A DNA stretch of 64,000 nucleotides from Spirosoma fluviale. Its GTDB lineage: Bacteria; Bacteroidota; Bacteroidia; Cytophagales; Spirosomataceae. Numbering within the stretch: the stretch's first letter is position 1; each line of letters begins with the position of its first letter. The notes beneath the pieces were generated by a model. That model was not told where the DNA came from and searched no databases. It worked only from the letters and a program-made list of their open reading frames with translations. This document shows positions 53,529-62,169 of this stretch, in pieces. Made by a program: the position numbers and the translations under genes. The stretch covers positions 496,001 through 560,000 of the forward strand of contig NZ_OCNH01000003.1 of the NCBI RefSeq assembly GCF_900230225.1, given 5' to 3'.

Positions 53529-54578
53529 TTAAGGAGCAGACAAATCATTCTGTTTATTGCTAATCAGCATGTCTGCCAGCTGGTCCAGTTCTTTATTACA
53601 GGTAGTAGCTGTCGTTTTGCCAACTTCCAGAAGAGCCCTCAGATTTTTTGGCTGTGCATTATCCATGGCCATATCGGCATCTCTGAGATCAGCGGGTTGG
53701 AAACGCATGTACTGCTCTTCTCTTTTTATGGCTGAATACATCTTGGAGAGGTGGTAATCAGTAACTTCAGCGGCTCCCGACATCATAATGTCAATAACGG
53801 GCCGTACCCAGCCAATGGAGCCCCAGTTGCGTGCTACGTTGTATGAGTACGGTTCGTTTTCGCTGCCCGTACCCAGCGATACGATGAGCATGTCTTTTGC
53901 CGTTAGTTCGGGCTTCATGTTGCGTACCTCCGAGTAGGCGCACAAGGCCGGATTGTTGGCAAATACGCCACCGTCAATGAGCGGGTAACTAACATCATCA
54001 AGCGAATGAATAAGGGCTGTTTCAAAGTAAGTAGGAGCCGCAGAAGTTGCCCGGCATACATCCCGAACCAGGAAGTCATGTGATTTTCCCAGCGCACCTG
54101 CGTCATTCTTATTGAAGAAGTGCGTTCTGCGTTTACGGATATCGTAGGACGTAATCAAACATGGCCTGAGTAGCTCACTGAGTTTTGTGTTGCCGAAATA
54201 GCGTTTTAGTATTCGTTCCAGTTGTGTAGCATCATGCTTCTCATCCAGCACACCGTCGCCGGAAGCAACCTTTTTCCAGACGGATATCTCAAAGATGTCA
54301 TCACCATATTCCAGGTAAAGATCCACTGCATTCTGAGCCGTAAAACGCGGTCGTTGCTTATTGTCCGGGCATAAGTAAAGACTGGTAAGAATGCCTCCCG
54401 TTGACGTTCCGGCAAAAAAGTCAAAAAAATCCGCCAGCCTAACCCCATCCGGATAGGCCAACTTTAACGAGGGTATTTGGTTAACTCGGGCAGCTAATTT
54501 GGCTTCGAGTGTTACAATGATTTGTCCGGGAATAATGCCTCGGATACCCCCGCCGTCAATTGATAAAATTGTGTACAT
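53529..54578 (-). CDS. Patatin-like phospholipase
   Basis: A 349-residue lipid acyl hydrolase. All family motifs are present: DGGGIRG at residues 8-14 (oxyanion hole), GTSTG at about 58-62 (nucleophile serine) and DGGVFANNPA at about 200-209 (catalytic aspartate). It uses a Ser-Asp dyad to cut membrane phospholipids. Relatives include CapV, the CBASS effector that degrades membranes after phage infection. No nucleotide cyclase or ubiquitin-like gene is nearby, so CBASS is not shown. It is followed by an unknown membrane protein gene. The base composition looks lower in GC than in flanking sugar genes. Confidence 0.88.
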   Translation of the reverse strand: MYTILSIDGGGIRGIIPGQIIVTLEAKLAARVNQIPSLKLAYPDGVRLADFFDFFAGTSTGGILTSLYLCPDNKQRPRFTAQNAVDLYLEYGDDIFEISVWKKVASGDGVLDEKHDATQLERILKRYFGNTKLSELLRPCLITSYDIRKRRTHFFNKNDAGALGKSHDFLVRDVCRATSAAPTYFETALIHSLDDVSYPLIDGGVFANNPALCAYSEVRNMKPELTAKDMLIVSLGTGSENEPYSYNVARNWGSIGWVRPVIDIMMSGAAEVTDYHLSKMYSAIKREEQYMRFQPADLRDADMAMDNAQPKNLRALLEVGKTTATTCNKELDQLADMLISNKQNDLSAP

Positions 54579-54791
54579 TACTTTTGGTATGCTTACAGAA
54601 ACTTAAGACTATCAGGGGGTTAGGTGTATTCTTAGTAAGAAATAGTCTGCTTTTTTGTGATAAACCTATAAATTTTATATGTATTTAAGAATGGGAAAAA
54701 TACCCTTTTTTGACGGTTACTCAGAAGCTGAAAAGAGGAGTTTGATGATTTTTTTTATTGTTGACAGACGGTAATGAATGCCCCGCGCCCG

Positions 54792-55955
54792 CTACTTCCC
54801 GGCCAGGTACCGATGCCGGTATTTGAGGGGCGTACAGCCTTTGATCTGCTTGAACTGACGGGCAATGTTCTTGGTGTCGTTGAGCCCTAAATCCATGGCA
54901 ATCTCGAACACCGCCTGATCGGTTTCGAGCAGTTTTTTGGCGAATTTCTCGATGCGTAAATTCTGGATGTACTTGTAGATTGGATAGCCGATCACCTGCT
55001 GGAAACGCATTTCGAGCGACCGTCTCGATAGGGGCACCTGCTTCACGACATCGTCGACCTGTAGGTTCTTGTCGATGTTCTGGTGGATGTATTTCAGCGA
55101 CACGGCAATGTACTCGTCGGGAGTGGCGTAGATGTCGGTCGATTGGCGGGTGATGACCTGCGTTGGTTCAACCACGATGTCGTAGCCCTGGGTTATTTCT
55201 TTGCGGATCAGCCGGTCGAGGAGGTGGGCGGCATCATAGCCCCCTTTCTCGGCATCGAGGGTAATGCTGGACAGGGGCGGGTCGGAGAGTTCGCAGAACA
55301 TCTCATCATTGTCGACACCCAGCACGGCCACCTCTTCGGGGATACGGATACCCGAATGCCGACAGGCCTCCGTAATGTGCTGCCCAAGCCGGTCGTCGCA
55401 GGTCATGATGGCAATGGGTTTGGGTAATGAAGCCAGCCATTCGCTCAGTGAGCTGGGTTTGTAGTACCACAGTTCGCTGGAACGGGCTTTTTCGTGTTCA
55501 AAATACGTGACCTGATACCCCGCTCGCGTCACCCGTTCCTCAAACCCTTCGGCCCGCTCCCGCGACCAGACGATGTTGCTGAAGCCATAAAAGGCAAAGT
55601 GCTGGAACCCCTTTTTTAGAAAGTAATCGGCACCCATCGCCCCCGTTTCGCGGTAGGCCCCGGTGATGTTGGGAATATCGGTAAAACGCTCTTTAAAGTC
55701 CTGCGCAATGACGGGAATCCCCGCCTGCACGATCTTTTCCACACTGACGTCATTGTACAACTGTCCTACAATACCGTCGGCCTCCCACTCCCGCGCCCAG
55801 TCGAGGATGCCGTCGATACCCATCGTTTCCCGGTGAAAAAGCGGCATCCGGCAAAATACCCAGGGGCCGTGTTCCCGCGAATATTTGGTGATGCCTTTCA
55901 GCAGACTCTTGCTGTACTCTTCCGAAAAGTCGATTAGCAGAATTATCTTGTGCAT
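54792..55955 (-). CDS. XylR/AraC-type transcriptional regulator
   Basis: A 387-residue one-component regulator. The N-terminal 260 residues form a LacI/periplasmic-binding-like sensor (IILLIDFSEEYSKSLLKGIT, then VAVLGVDNDEMFCELSDPPL). The C-terminal 105 residues are an AraC helix-turn-helix domain (VPLSRRSLEMRFQQVIGYPI, then AMDLGLNDTKNIARQFKQIK). This is the XylR arrangement, and it normally binds a sugar and activates sugar-uptake genes. It is on the same strand as the MFS transporter and ROK genes downstream in the window (higher coordinates are upstream on this strand), so it probably controls the amino-sugar locus. Confidence 0.9.
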   Translation of the reverse strand: MHKIILLIDFSEEYSKSLLKGITKYSREHGPWVFCRMPLFHRETMGIDGILDWAREWEADGIVGQLYNDVSVEKIVQAGIPVIAQDFKERFTDIPNITGAYRETGAMGADYFLKKGFQHFAFYGFSNIVWSRERAEGFEERVTRAGYQVTYFEHEKARSSELWYYKPSSLSEWLASLPKPIAIMTCDDRLGQHITEACRHSGIRIPEEVAVLGVDNDEMFCELSDPPLSSITLDAEKGGYDAAHLLDRLIRKEITQGYDIVVEPTQVITRQSTDIYATPDEYIAVSLKYIHQNIDKNLQVDDVVKQVPLSRRSLEMRFQQVIGYPIYKYIQNLRIEKFAKKLLETDQAVFEIAMDLGLNDTKNIARQFKQIKGCTPLKYRHRYLAGK

Positions 55956-55991
55956 GGGGGAGGGGAGTGTGGAGTTAAGTCCTTACTAAAC

Positions 55992-56108
55992 TGATTGATG
56001 TATCGGACCGCATCTTGCTGTCCAGCCGTCAGGCTAATTTTTTAAACAGCAGTATATACAAATTAGCCTGACGGCTGGACAGCAAGATGCGGTCCGATAC
56101 ATCAATCA
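55992..56108. repeat. Perfect 49-bp inverted repeat element
   Basis: Arms 55992-56040 and 56060-56108 are exact reverse complements over 49 bases with a 19-base loop (56041-56059). The arm core TTAGCCTGACGGCTGGACAG and CAAGATGCGG matches the right arm of the element at 11296-11397 (TTAGCCTGGCGGCTGGTACA). It fills the gap between the regulator start and the MFS stop, so it interrupts a run of minus-strand genes. It may act as a terminator as a side effect. Confidence 0.9.
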
Positions 56109-56136
56109 AAATACAACATGACTTAGCGTGCTCTAT

Positions 56137-57399
56137 TCAACTTCCTGCGGTTTCCTTTACCGATTCAGCCTTTCGCTTAATCGTCGCATTACTGACCAGC
56201 GGTTTGGCCCAGAATCCGATACTGACAATGTAACCCAGCGTGATGAGCATGAGCAGCATAGACCAGCGCAAGCCCACCAGTTCGGCCACTCCACCGATGA
56301 GGAGCGGGGTCAGCGCACCCCCGACGATGCCGGTACACAAGATACCGGAAAAGGTGCCATGGTGATGAGGTACCGAATTCAGGGCCAGCGAAAAAATGAT
56401 CGACCACATCACCGACGCAAAGAAACCGGTAGCCGGTAAGGCAAAAAGCGCCCACGCTTTGGGGCCAAACAGACCAACGACCAGCATCAGCATGGCTCCC
56501 AGGGTGAAGATGATCAGTACTTTTCGGCTATCGGTAAATTTAAGCAGCACTAACCCCAGCACACAGCCAACGGTCATCAGCCCCCAGAAATAAGCCACGG
56601 CCGTAGCGCCCGCAGTGGCCGGATCGACGCCATGATACAGTTGCAGAAACTTCGACATCCAGTTGGCAATACCCTGCTCCGTGCCGACATACGCAAAAAT
56701 ACCAGCGAAAAAGAGGAGAACTGTTCGGTTACGCAGCAGCTCCCGAAGCGTACCGCCCACCTCAATCCGTTCGTCGTCGCGCAGAACCACCGCCGGGAAT
56801 TTGATCAGGCCCACCACCACGATCATGAGTAGGGTAATGACGGCGAAGACCCAGTACAACGATACCCACTCCAAATGCAGCGGCACCAGCCGGTTGAGTA
56901 ACTGAATGAGGAAAGAGGGATCATTGGTATGTACGGTGCGGACAAAGTAACTGTACAGCAGGGGGCTTAAGAAAGAAGCCGCACCGGTAAAAAGCTGCGC
57001 CAGTACCGAATTGAACGCGAAGTGTTCTTCGCCCCCGGCCACCCGGAGCAAGGGGTTGATGGCTACCTGCAACATCGCCATGCCCATGCCAATGGAAAAT
57101 AGCGAAACCAGCGCCACCGAAAAATGGGGAATCAGCGCAAAGAACAGCGCCCCCAGCAACGCCAGAAAAAAAGCCCCGATCAACACCGGTTTCTCATGGT
57201 ATTTCTCCACCAGAATACCCGACGGCATGGACACGCCATAAGCGACAAAAAAAGCGAACGGCAGAAAACCCGCCAACCCGATACTTAGCTGGAAACTGTC
57301 GACCAGATCGGGGATGATTGGCCCGAGAATATTGGTCAGAAAGGAAATGACAAAGAAGATCAACAGAATCAGGACAACCAGCAGCGAGTTTCGTTTCAT
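56137..57399 (-). CDS. MFS sugar transporter, FucP/NagP-like
   Basis: A 420-residue twelve-helix major facilitator. ILGPIIPDLVDSFQLSIGLA near 25 and PSGILVEKYHEKPVLIGAFF near 63 form the inter-helix motif region, similar to the fucose permease (FucP) group, which also contains the GlcNAc transporter NagP. It probably brings in a sugar from the periplasm by proton symport. The next upstream gene is the ROK protein at 57427, 27 bases away, and the GH20 enzyme is upstream of that, so the operon is GH20-ROK-MFS, followed by the regulator. Confidence 0.88.
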   Translation of the reverse strand: MKRNSLLVVLILLIFFVISFLTNILGPIIPDLVDSFQLSIGLAGFLPFAFFVAYGVSMPSGILVEKYHEKPVLIGAFFLALLGALFFALIPHFSVALVSLFSIGMGMAMLQVAINPLLRVAGGEEHFAFNSVLAQLFTGAASFLSPLLYSYFVRTVHTNDPSFLIQLLNRLVPLHLEWVSLYWVFAVITLLMIVVVGLIKFPAVVLRDDERIEVGGTLRELLRNRTVLLFFAGIFAYVGTEQGIANWMSKFLQLYHGVDPATAGATAVAYFWGLMTVGCVLGLVLLKFTDSRKVLIIFTLGAMLMLVVGLFGPKAWALFALPATGFFASVMWSIIFSLALNSVPHHHGTFSGILCTGIVGGALTPLLIGGVAELVGLRWSMLLMLITLGYIVSIGFWAKPLVSNATIKRKAESVKETAGS

Positions 57400-57426
57400 A
57401 GTTTTTTGGAAGAGGAATCGCGGATT

Positions 57427-58263
57427 TTATACCAGTTGGCGCACCAGCGCAGCCGCGCCCAACAGGGCAATATTCTCGTTCTGGGACTGAAAAATCTGTA
57501 GCCGACGGAGCGTTACCGGATACGCAAAGTCGGCCATGCTTTCGTACATCGTTTCCCGGAAAAATGAGTACGCTTTGGCAATGGAGCCGCCCAGCACAAT
57601 CACGTCGGGATCATAGGTATAAAGCACCGCTTTTACGGCCACACCGAAATGTTTGCCGAAATCAGCCCAGAGTTTCAGCGCGGTTTTATCCCCAAGGGTA
57701 GCCGCCAGACTGGTCTCCAGCGCCGTTGTGCCGTGAACGGACTCGAAAAACTGCGTAGCCGCATACGACTCGATATTTTTGTCGAGGTACGGCAGCAGCC
57801 CGATTTCGCCCGCCCCGCAGTTGCTGCCCGCATACAACTGATTGTCGATGATAATGCCTGACCCCAGCCCCGTTCCGATGGACATACCTACCGCCGATCG
57901 GTAGCCTTTGGCCAGCCCGAACTGATGCTCGCCGAGGATAAAACAGTTTACATCGTTATTCACGAAAACGGGAAGATCGAACTCTTTTTCCAGAATATCG
58001 CGCAGGGCCACTTCCTCCCACGAGGGAATGTTGGCAACATTATAGACAATCCCCCGGTCGATATCCACCACCGATGGCACCCCAATGCCGATACTATTTA
58101 CCGAATCATCCGCGAAGGGCTGGATAAGCGCGATAAGCTGCGCCAGAGTAGCCGAAAGGGAGTCTTTTTGTTCCAGCGCCATGCTTCGCTGGCGAATAAG
58201 TATACCATTATCGACCAGACCAACGCGCACATTGGTTCCGCCTAAGTCAACTCCGATAGTCAT
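57427..58263 (-). CDS. ROK-family protein, probable sugar kinase without zinc motif
   Basis: A 278-residue ROK protein. DLGGTNVRVGL at residues 6-16 binds ATP phosphate, and VFVNNDVNCFILGEHQFGL at about 103-121 holds the catalytic aspartate in NND. IGTGLGSGII near 133 is conserved. The usual EIGH ligand and CxCGxxGCxE zinc cluster are missing: the sequence there is NCGAGEIGLLPYLD. It may still phosphorylate GlcNAc or a related sugar. It lacks the N-terminal DNA-binding domain, so it is a kinase not a NagC-like repressor. Confidence 0.85.
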   Translation of the reverse strand: MTIGVDLGGTNVRVGLVDNGILIRQRSMALEQKDSLSATLAQLIALIQPFADDSVNSIGIGVPSVVDIDRGIVYNVANIPSWEEVALRDILEKEFDLPVFVNNDVNCFILGEHQFGLAKGYRSAVGMSIGTGLGSGIIIDNQLYAGSNCGAGEIGLLPYLDKNIESYAATQFFESVHGTTALETSLAATLGDKTALKLWADFGKHFGVAVKAVLYTYDPDVIVLGGSIAKAYSFFRETMYESMADFAYPVTLRRLQIFQSQNENIALLGAAALVRQLV

Positions 58264-58305
58264 AGAAAGCAGTTTTTGGTTTTAATCTATACGGTCACTG
58301 TGACT

Positions 58306-60897
58306 TTATAGACTTGTACTGGTAACGGCCACCGCCCGGCTCGACCGCCCGGCGCTGTCAAAACTTTTCAATTTCACGCTACCCGTCACCGGCACTGGAC
58401 TTTTGTACAAAGGCGATTGACTGGTAGGTTCGGAGCCGTCGGTGGTGTAGCGGATTAGCAAACCCGGTAGCTCGACATTGGCGCGGAGCATTCCCTTTTC
58501 GACGAGTGCTCCCGGTGGTGGAAGCCGGTAGGCATACCCTCCGTTGATGCGGGCCAGCCGGGGCAGGTCTTTCTGCGCGATGGTATTGGCGAACACGTTC
58601 CAGCCAGTGCTGATGGCTTTTTCGCGCGCCTGTCGGTTCTCGATGGTCTCCCAAGGGCGTTCCGGTGCCCAGGCACTTTCGGCAAAACCCATTAGTTTGG
58701 GCAGCATGTAATATTCGGCCATGTCGCGGCCTTTGACGGTTTCGCTCCAGAGCTGAGCCTCAACGCCCCGTATGTTTTTGCGAGCTTCGGGCTTCATCCG
58801 TTCTAGGCCGGTAAAGTCAAGGGGTTTGCCCATGGACGTTTTGTAGGTGGTCTTAAACATATCGAACGGGGCAAATACCCAGCTATTGCGGGTATCAACG
58901 TAACCCGCCCAGTAAAGTCCCGGCTCGCGGGGGTCGTTGGTATAGGCGAGGTCGAAGTAAAAGTTCGACACGTTGCACAGCACGACCGGATAACCGGCAT
59001 TGGCCAGGCGGTTGCCCAAATCGGGGTCGAAAAGGTTATTCCAGATGTACGGAACGACCTTCTGACCGACAAAGGCCGGGTTGGGTACATAAGCTCCCGC
59101 TGCCGATTTAGTGAGGGCGACCTCTTCCCAGCCGTGAACTTCCAGATTGCGCTTTTTGAGCCGCTTCAGCAGGTTTTGGAAGAAATACGCCTGTAAATTT
59201 TTAGGATCGCCAATGGTCGGGTTTTCTTTCAGCAACTTAGCCGCAATGGGTGATTTTGTCCAGGCGCCCTCCGGTACTTCGTCGCCACCGGCGTGCATAA
59301 CATCCATCGGCACCCCGGCTTCTTTGTACAGTTTGGCGATTTCGTCCACCACTTTTTCGTAGAAACGATAGGTGGATTCCTGCCCAACGCTCACCACGTT
59401 GTCGGTGTATCCCTGCGCGGACAGGTAGACGGATTTGTCGTTGGGGTCGATGAGCCGGTATTCGTTCGCTTCGCGCTCTTTGCCTTCCTTCATCAGCCGT
59501 TCGTAACGGGCTTCCATGGCTTTGATGGCGGCCCGCGCGTGACCCGGAAAGTTCAGTTCGGGAATCACCTTGATGTGCCGCTCCTTCGCGTATTTCAGGA
59601 TTTCGACAAAATCGGCTTTGGTGTAATAGCCGCTGCCGTATCTCCCTTCGGCATAGGCGTTCGGGCCGGAGCCATAGGCTGGGTGCAGTACCGGCGTTTC
59701 CTTGCCGGACGTGTGTTGCCGCTGGGCACCCACTTTGGTCAGCTCAGGGAGCCCGTCGATTTCGAGTCGCCAGCCTTCGTCTTCGGTGGTGTAGAACAGA
59801 AAGTGGTTGACTTTGTAAAAGGCCAGCAGGTCGAGAATACGCAGGATGGTTTCTTTGGTCTGAAAATTCCGGCTCACATCCAGGTGCAATCCCCGAAACG
59901 GGAAACGGGGCGCATCCTCGATCTGGGTGTAGCGGAGCGAAATAGCAGCGGTGGGAGCCAGGTATGCTTCCGTGGGCAGGAGGGCCAGCAGGCTTTGTAT
60001 GCCGTAAAACACCCCGGCTGCATCACTTCCAGTAATGGAAATGCCGGTTCCGTCAACACCGAGCCGATAGGCTTCCTTAGCCGTACCATTGACGCTGACG
60101 CTGCCGGTTTTTAGGAAAATACCCGTTGCCGGTGGTGTTCCGGTCGCTACCGAAATGTCTTTTCCGGTTAAGGCTTTCAGTTTCTGTTTGAGAAAATTCG
60201 CTTCGCCTTCGAGCCCTTTTTCGGTGTAAATCGACATGGACGATGTTAAGGCCAGGGTTTCCGTACCGGTAGTCAGTTTGACGGGTGAGGGAATGATTTT
60301 CTGGAGCTGTTCGGCGGGGAGCAGCGAAACCGACAGGTTGTTTCGATAGGTGTTTTCGGCGGAGTAGGGTGGTTCCAGGTCGTTCCTGCCCCGCTGCATC
60401 TGTTCTTTCCGGGTAAACGGCCGGACGGTGTAGTTGGCAATCTCGGCCACGCTTTCTTCCTTACCCGCTTTGTCGTACAATACAACGTACAGGCCCAAAG
60501 GTGCATCGGTCAGTTTGGTAACGGCTTCGGTGCCTTCGTACCGGATTTGAGTCGATGCACCGGGTTTGAGCGTAAATCCTTTGTTCGGTTTAAGGGTATA
60601 CCAGTCGCCGTTGATGTGCCGAACCGTGGCCAGTTGGGGCGTTTTCGGCGTAATGATCGGGCGGGGTGCCATGTTGAAGAACAACGCCCAGTTGGCATCC
60701 GTCAGCGTCTGGTCGCTGTTGTTTTTGATCGTAAAACGAGCTTCGAACCCATCTTTGACGTCGGTGAAATTACTGACCAGCTCCCAGGAAACCACCAGTT
60801 GCCGCCCCGCTGCGCCGTCTGCTGTGGGTGACTGCCGACAGCCGAAAATGCCAGCGACCGTCAGAAAAAGGAGAGCGGCAAAAAAACCAATACGCAT
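58306..60897 (-). CDS. GH20 beta-N-acetylhexosaminidase lipoprotein
   Basis: An 863-residue lipoprotein enzyme. It has a lipobox (FLTVAGIFGC, residues 11-20), an N-terminal chitobiase-type carbohydrate-binding domain (LVVSWELVSNFTDVKDGFEA), a GH20b domain, and the catalytic barrel starting FRGLHLDVSRNFQT. The catalytic pair D-E is in HAGGDEVPEGAW at about 540-551. A C-terminal chitobiase-like domain ends the chain (IRYTTDGSEPTSQSPLYKS). It removes terminal GlcNAc or GalNAc from chitooligosaccharides or glycans at the cell surface. It opens the operon with ROK and MFS genes and faces the NagX-like gene. Confidence 0.93.
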   Translation of the reverse strand: MRIGFFAALLFLTVAGIFGCRQSPTADGAAGRQLVVSWELVSNFTDVKDGFEARFTIKNNSDQTLTDANWALFFNMAPRPIITPKTPQLATVRHINGDWYTLKPNKGFTLKPGASTQIRYEGTEAVTKLTDAPLGLYVVLYDKAGKEESVAEIANYTVRPFTRKEQMQRGRNDLEPPYSAENTYRNNLSVSLLPAEQLQKIIPSPVKLTTGTETLALTSSMSIYTEKGLEGEANFLKQKLKALTGKDISVATGTPPATGIFLKTGSVSVNGTAKEAYRLGVDGTGISITGSDAAGVFYGIQSLLALLPTEAYLAPTAAISLRYTQIEDAPRFPFRGLHLDVSRNFQTKETILRILDLLAFYKVNHFLFYTTEDEGWRLEIDGLPELTKVGAQRQHTSGKETPVLHPAYGSGPNAYAEGRYGSGYYTKADFVEILKYAKERHIKVIPELNFPGHARAAIKAMEARYERLMKEGKEREANEYRLIDPNDKSVYLSAQGYTDNVVSVGQESTYRFYEKVVDEIAKLYKEAGVPMDVMHAGGDEVPEGAWTKSPIAAKLLKENPTIGDPKNLQAYFFQNLLKRLKKRNLEVHGWEEVALTKSAAGAYVPNPAFVGQKVVPYIWNNLFDPDLGNRLANAGYPVVLCNVSNFYFDLAYTNDPREPGLYWAGYVDTRNSWVFAPFDMFKTTYKTSMGKPLDFTGLERMKPEARKNIRGVEAQLWSETVKGRDMAEYYMLPKLMGFAESAWAPERPWETIENRQAREKAISTGWNVFANTIAQKDLPRLARINGGYAYRLPPPGALVEKGMLRANVELPGLLIRYTTDGSEPTSQSPLYKSPVPVTGSVKLKSFDSAGRSSRAVAVTSTSL

Positions 60898-60922
60898 AAA
60901 TAGTCAGGTTAAGTAGCCTATA

Positions 60923-60942
60923 TAGTACTCAATTCAGTACTA
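60923..60942. promoter_or_regulatory. Possible operator in the divergent region
   Basis: TAGTAC (60923-60928) and GTACTA (60937-60942) form an inverted repeat with an 8-base spacer in the 84-base gap between divergent GH20 and NagX-like genes. It is placed where a regulator such as the XylR-type protein could bind, but it is short and may be chance. Confidence 0.3.
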
Positions 60943-60981
60943 AAGGTACTATTGCCGTACGTGTGCTTTTTTATGTTTTAA

Positions 60982-62079
60982 ATGATACCCCAACCCCATC
61001 GCCTGATTTCGCTGGATGCCATGCGTGGATTTACCATTGCCGCCATGATCGTTGCCAATTTTCCGGGCAGTGAGGAGTTCGTTTACTTCACGCTGCGGCA
61101 CTCGGTCTGGAATGGTCTGTCGTTTACCGACCTCATTGCGCCGTTCTTCCTCTTTATCGTGGGCATTTCCATTGTGCTGGCCTATGCCCGGAAGCAGGCC
61201 GACGGGAGTCCGAAAGGGCCGCTGATTCAGAAAATCGTGTTTCGGTCGCTAAAGATCTTCGCCGTGGGTATGTTCCTGAACCTGCTGCCCGATTTCGATT
61301 TTGCTAACCTGCGCTGGACGGGCACCCTTCACCGAATCGCCATTGTCTTTCTGGTCTGTGCCCTGCTTTTTCTGACGACGAACTGGAAGCAGCAAGCATG
61401 GATTGCCGCCCTTACGCTGGTAGCCTACTGGCTGGCTATGACCCAAATTTCCACGCCAGACGAGGGCCGCGTGGTGCTGGAACCGGGCCGGAATCTGGCA
61501 GCCTGGCTCGACCGGCAGTACCTGCCCGGACGCATGTGGCAGGGCACCTGGGACCCCGAGGGCATTCTCAGCACGTTTCCGTCCATCGTAACGGGCATTC
61601 TGGGGATGCTGGCCGGGCGTCTGATGATAAGTTCTGCCAGCCCGACCGAAAAGGTATCGTACCTCATGACGGCGGGTTTGTTTACGGCGGCTCTGGGGTA
61701 TTTCTGGGGGCTGACGTTCCCGGTCAATGAAAACCTCTGGACGAGTTCCTTCGTGCTGGTGACTGCCGGTTTCGCAGCTCTTGTACTCGGGGCAGTTTAT
61801 TTTCTGGTCGATGTGCTGGGGTACACGTCCGGCACGAAACCGGGGGTTGTTTTCGGGGCCAACGCCATTGCCGTCTACGTACTGGCCGACCTGCTTGCAC
61901 TCATTTTCTACCGGCTCAAGGTCGGGGGGGGACCCCTGAATGAGCAGGTGGTAGCGGGTCTGACGGCCGTGGGTGTGCTGCCCGAACTCGCCAGTCTGCT
62001 GTACGCCCTGCTGTTCGTCGGCATCAATTTTATCCCGGCTTATGCGCTGTACCGGCGACAGATTTTTATAAAACTTTGA
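60982..62079 (+). CDS. NagX-like acyltransferase (DUF5009 family)
   Basis: A 365-residue membrane protein of about ten helices related to heparan-alpha-glucosaminide N-acetyltransferase and NagX of GlcNAc use. The opening RLISLDAMRGFTIAAMI (residues 7-23) and SFTDLIAPFFLFIVGIS (about 49-65) are the family signatures. Its role is not settled; in some bacteria NagX is found in GlcNAc catabolic loci and may transfer acetyl groups across the membrane. Its position facing the GH20 gene supports such a role here. It is followed, 90 bases on, by the symporter. Confidence 0.85.
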   Translation: MIPQPHRLISLDAMRGFTIAAMIVANFPGSEEFVYFTLRHSVWNGLSFTDLIAPFFLFIVGISIVLAYARKQADGSPKGPLIQKIVFRSLKIFAVGMFLNLLPDFDFANLRWTGTLHRIAIVFLVCALLFLTTNWKQQAWIAALTLVAYWLAMTQISTPDEGRVVLEPGRNLAAWLDRQYLPGRMWQGTWDPEGILSTFPSIVTGILGMLAGRLMISSASPTEKVSYLMTAGLFTAALGYFWGLTFPVNENLWTSSFVLVTAGFAALVLGAVYFLVDVLGYTSGTKPGVVFGANAIAVYVLADLLALIFYRLKVGGGPLNEQVVAGLTAVGVLPELASLLYALLFVGINFIPAYALYRRQIFIKL

Positions 62080-62169
62080 GCCTGTGTAGGGTAGGGGCTA
62101 ACCCCAATTTTCCTTACCCCTCAAAACGACCCTGATCCGAACCCTTGCCTGACACCTTCGTAGTATTCC

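Noticed and set aside
53529..54578. CBASS operon
   Set aside because: The patatin fits CapV but no CD-NTase, Cap2/Cap3 or other CBASS gene is next to it.
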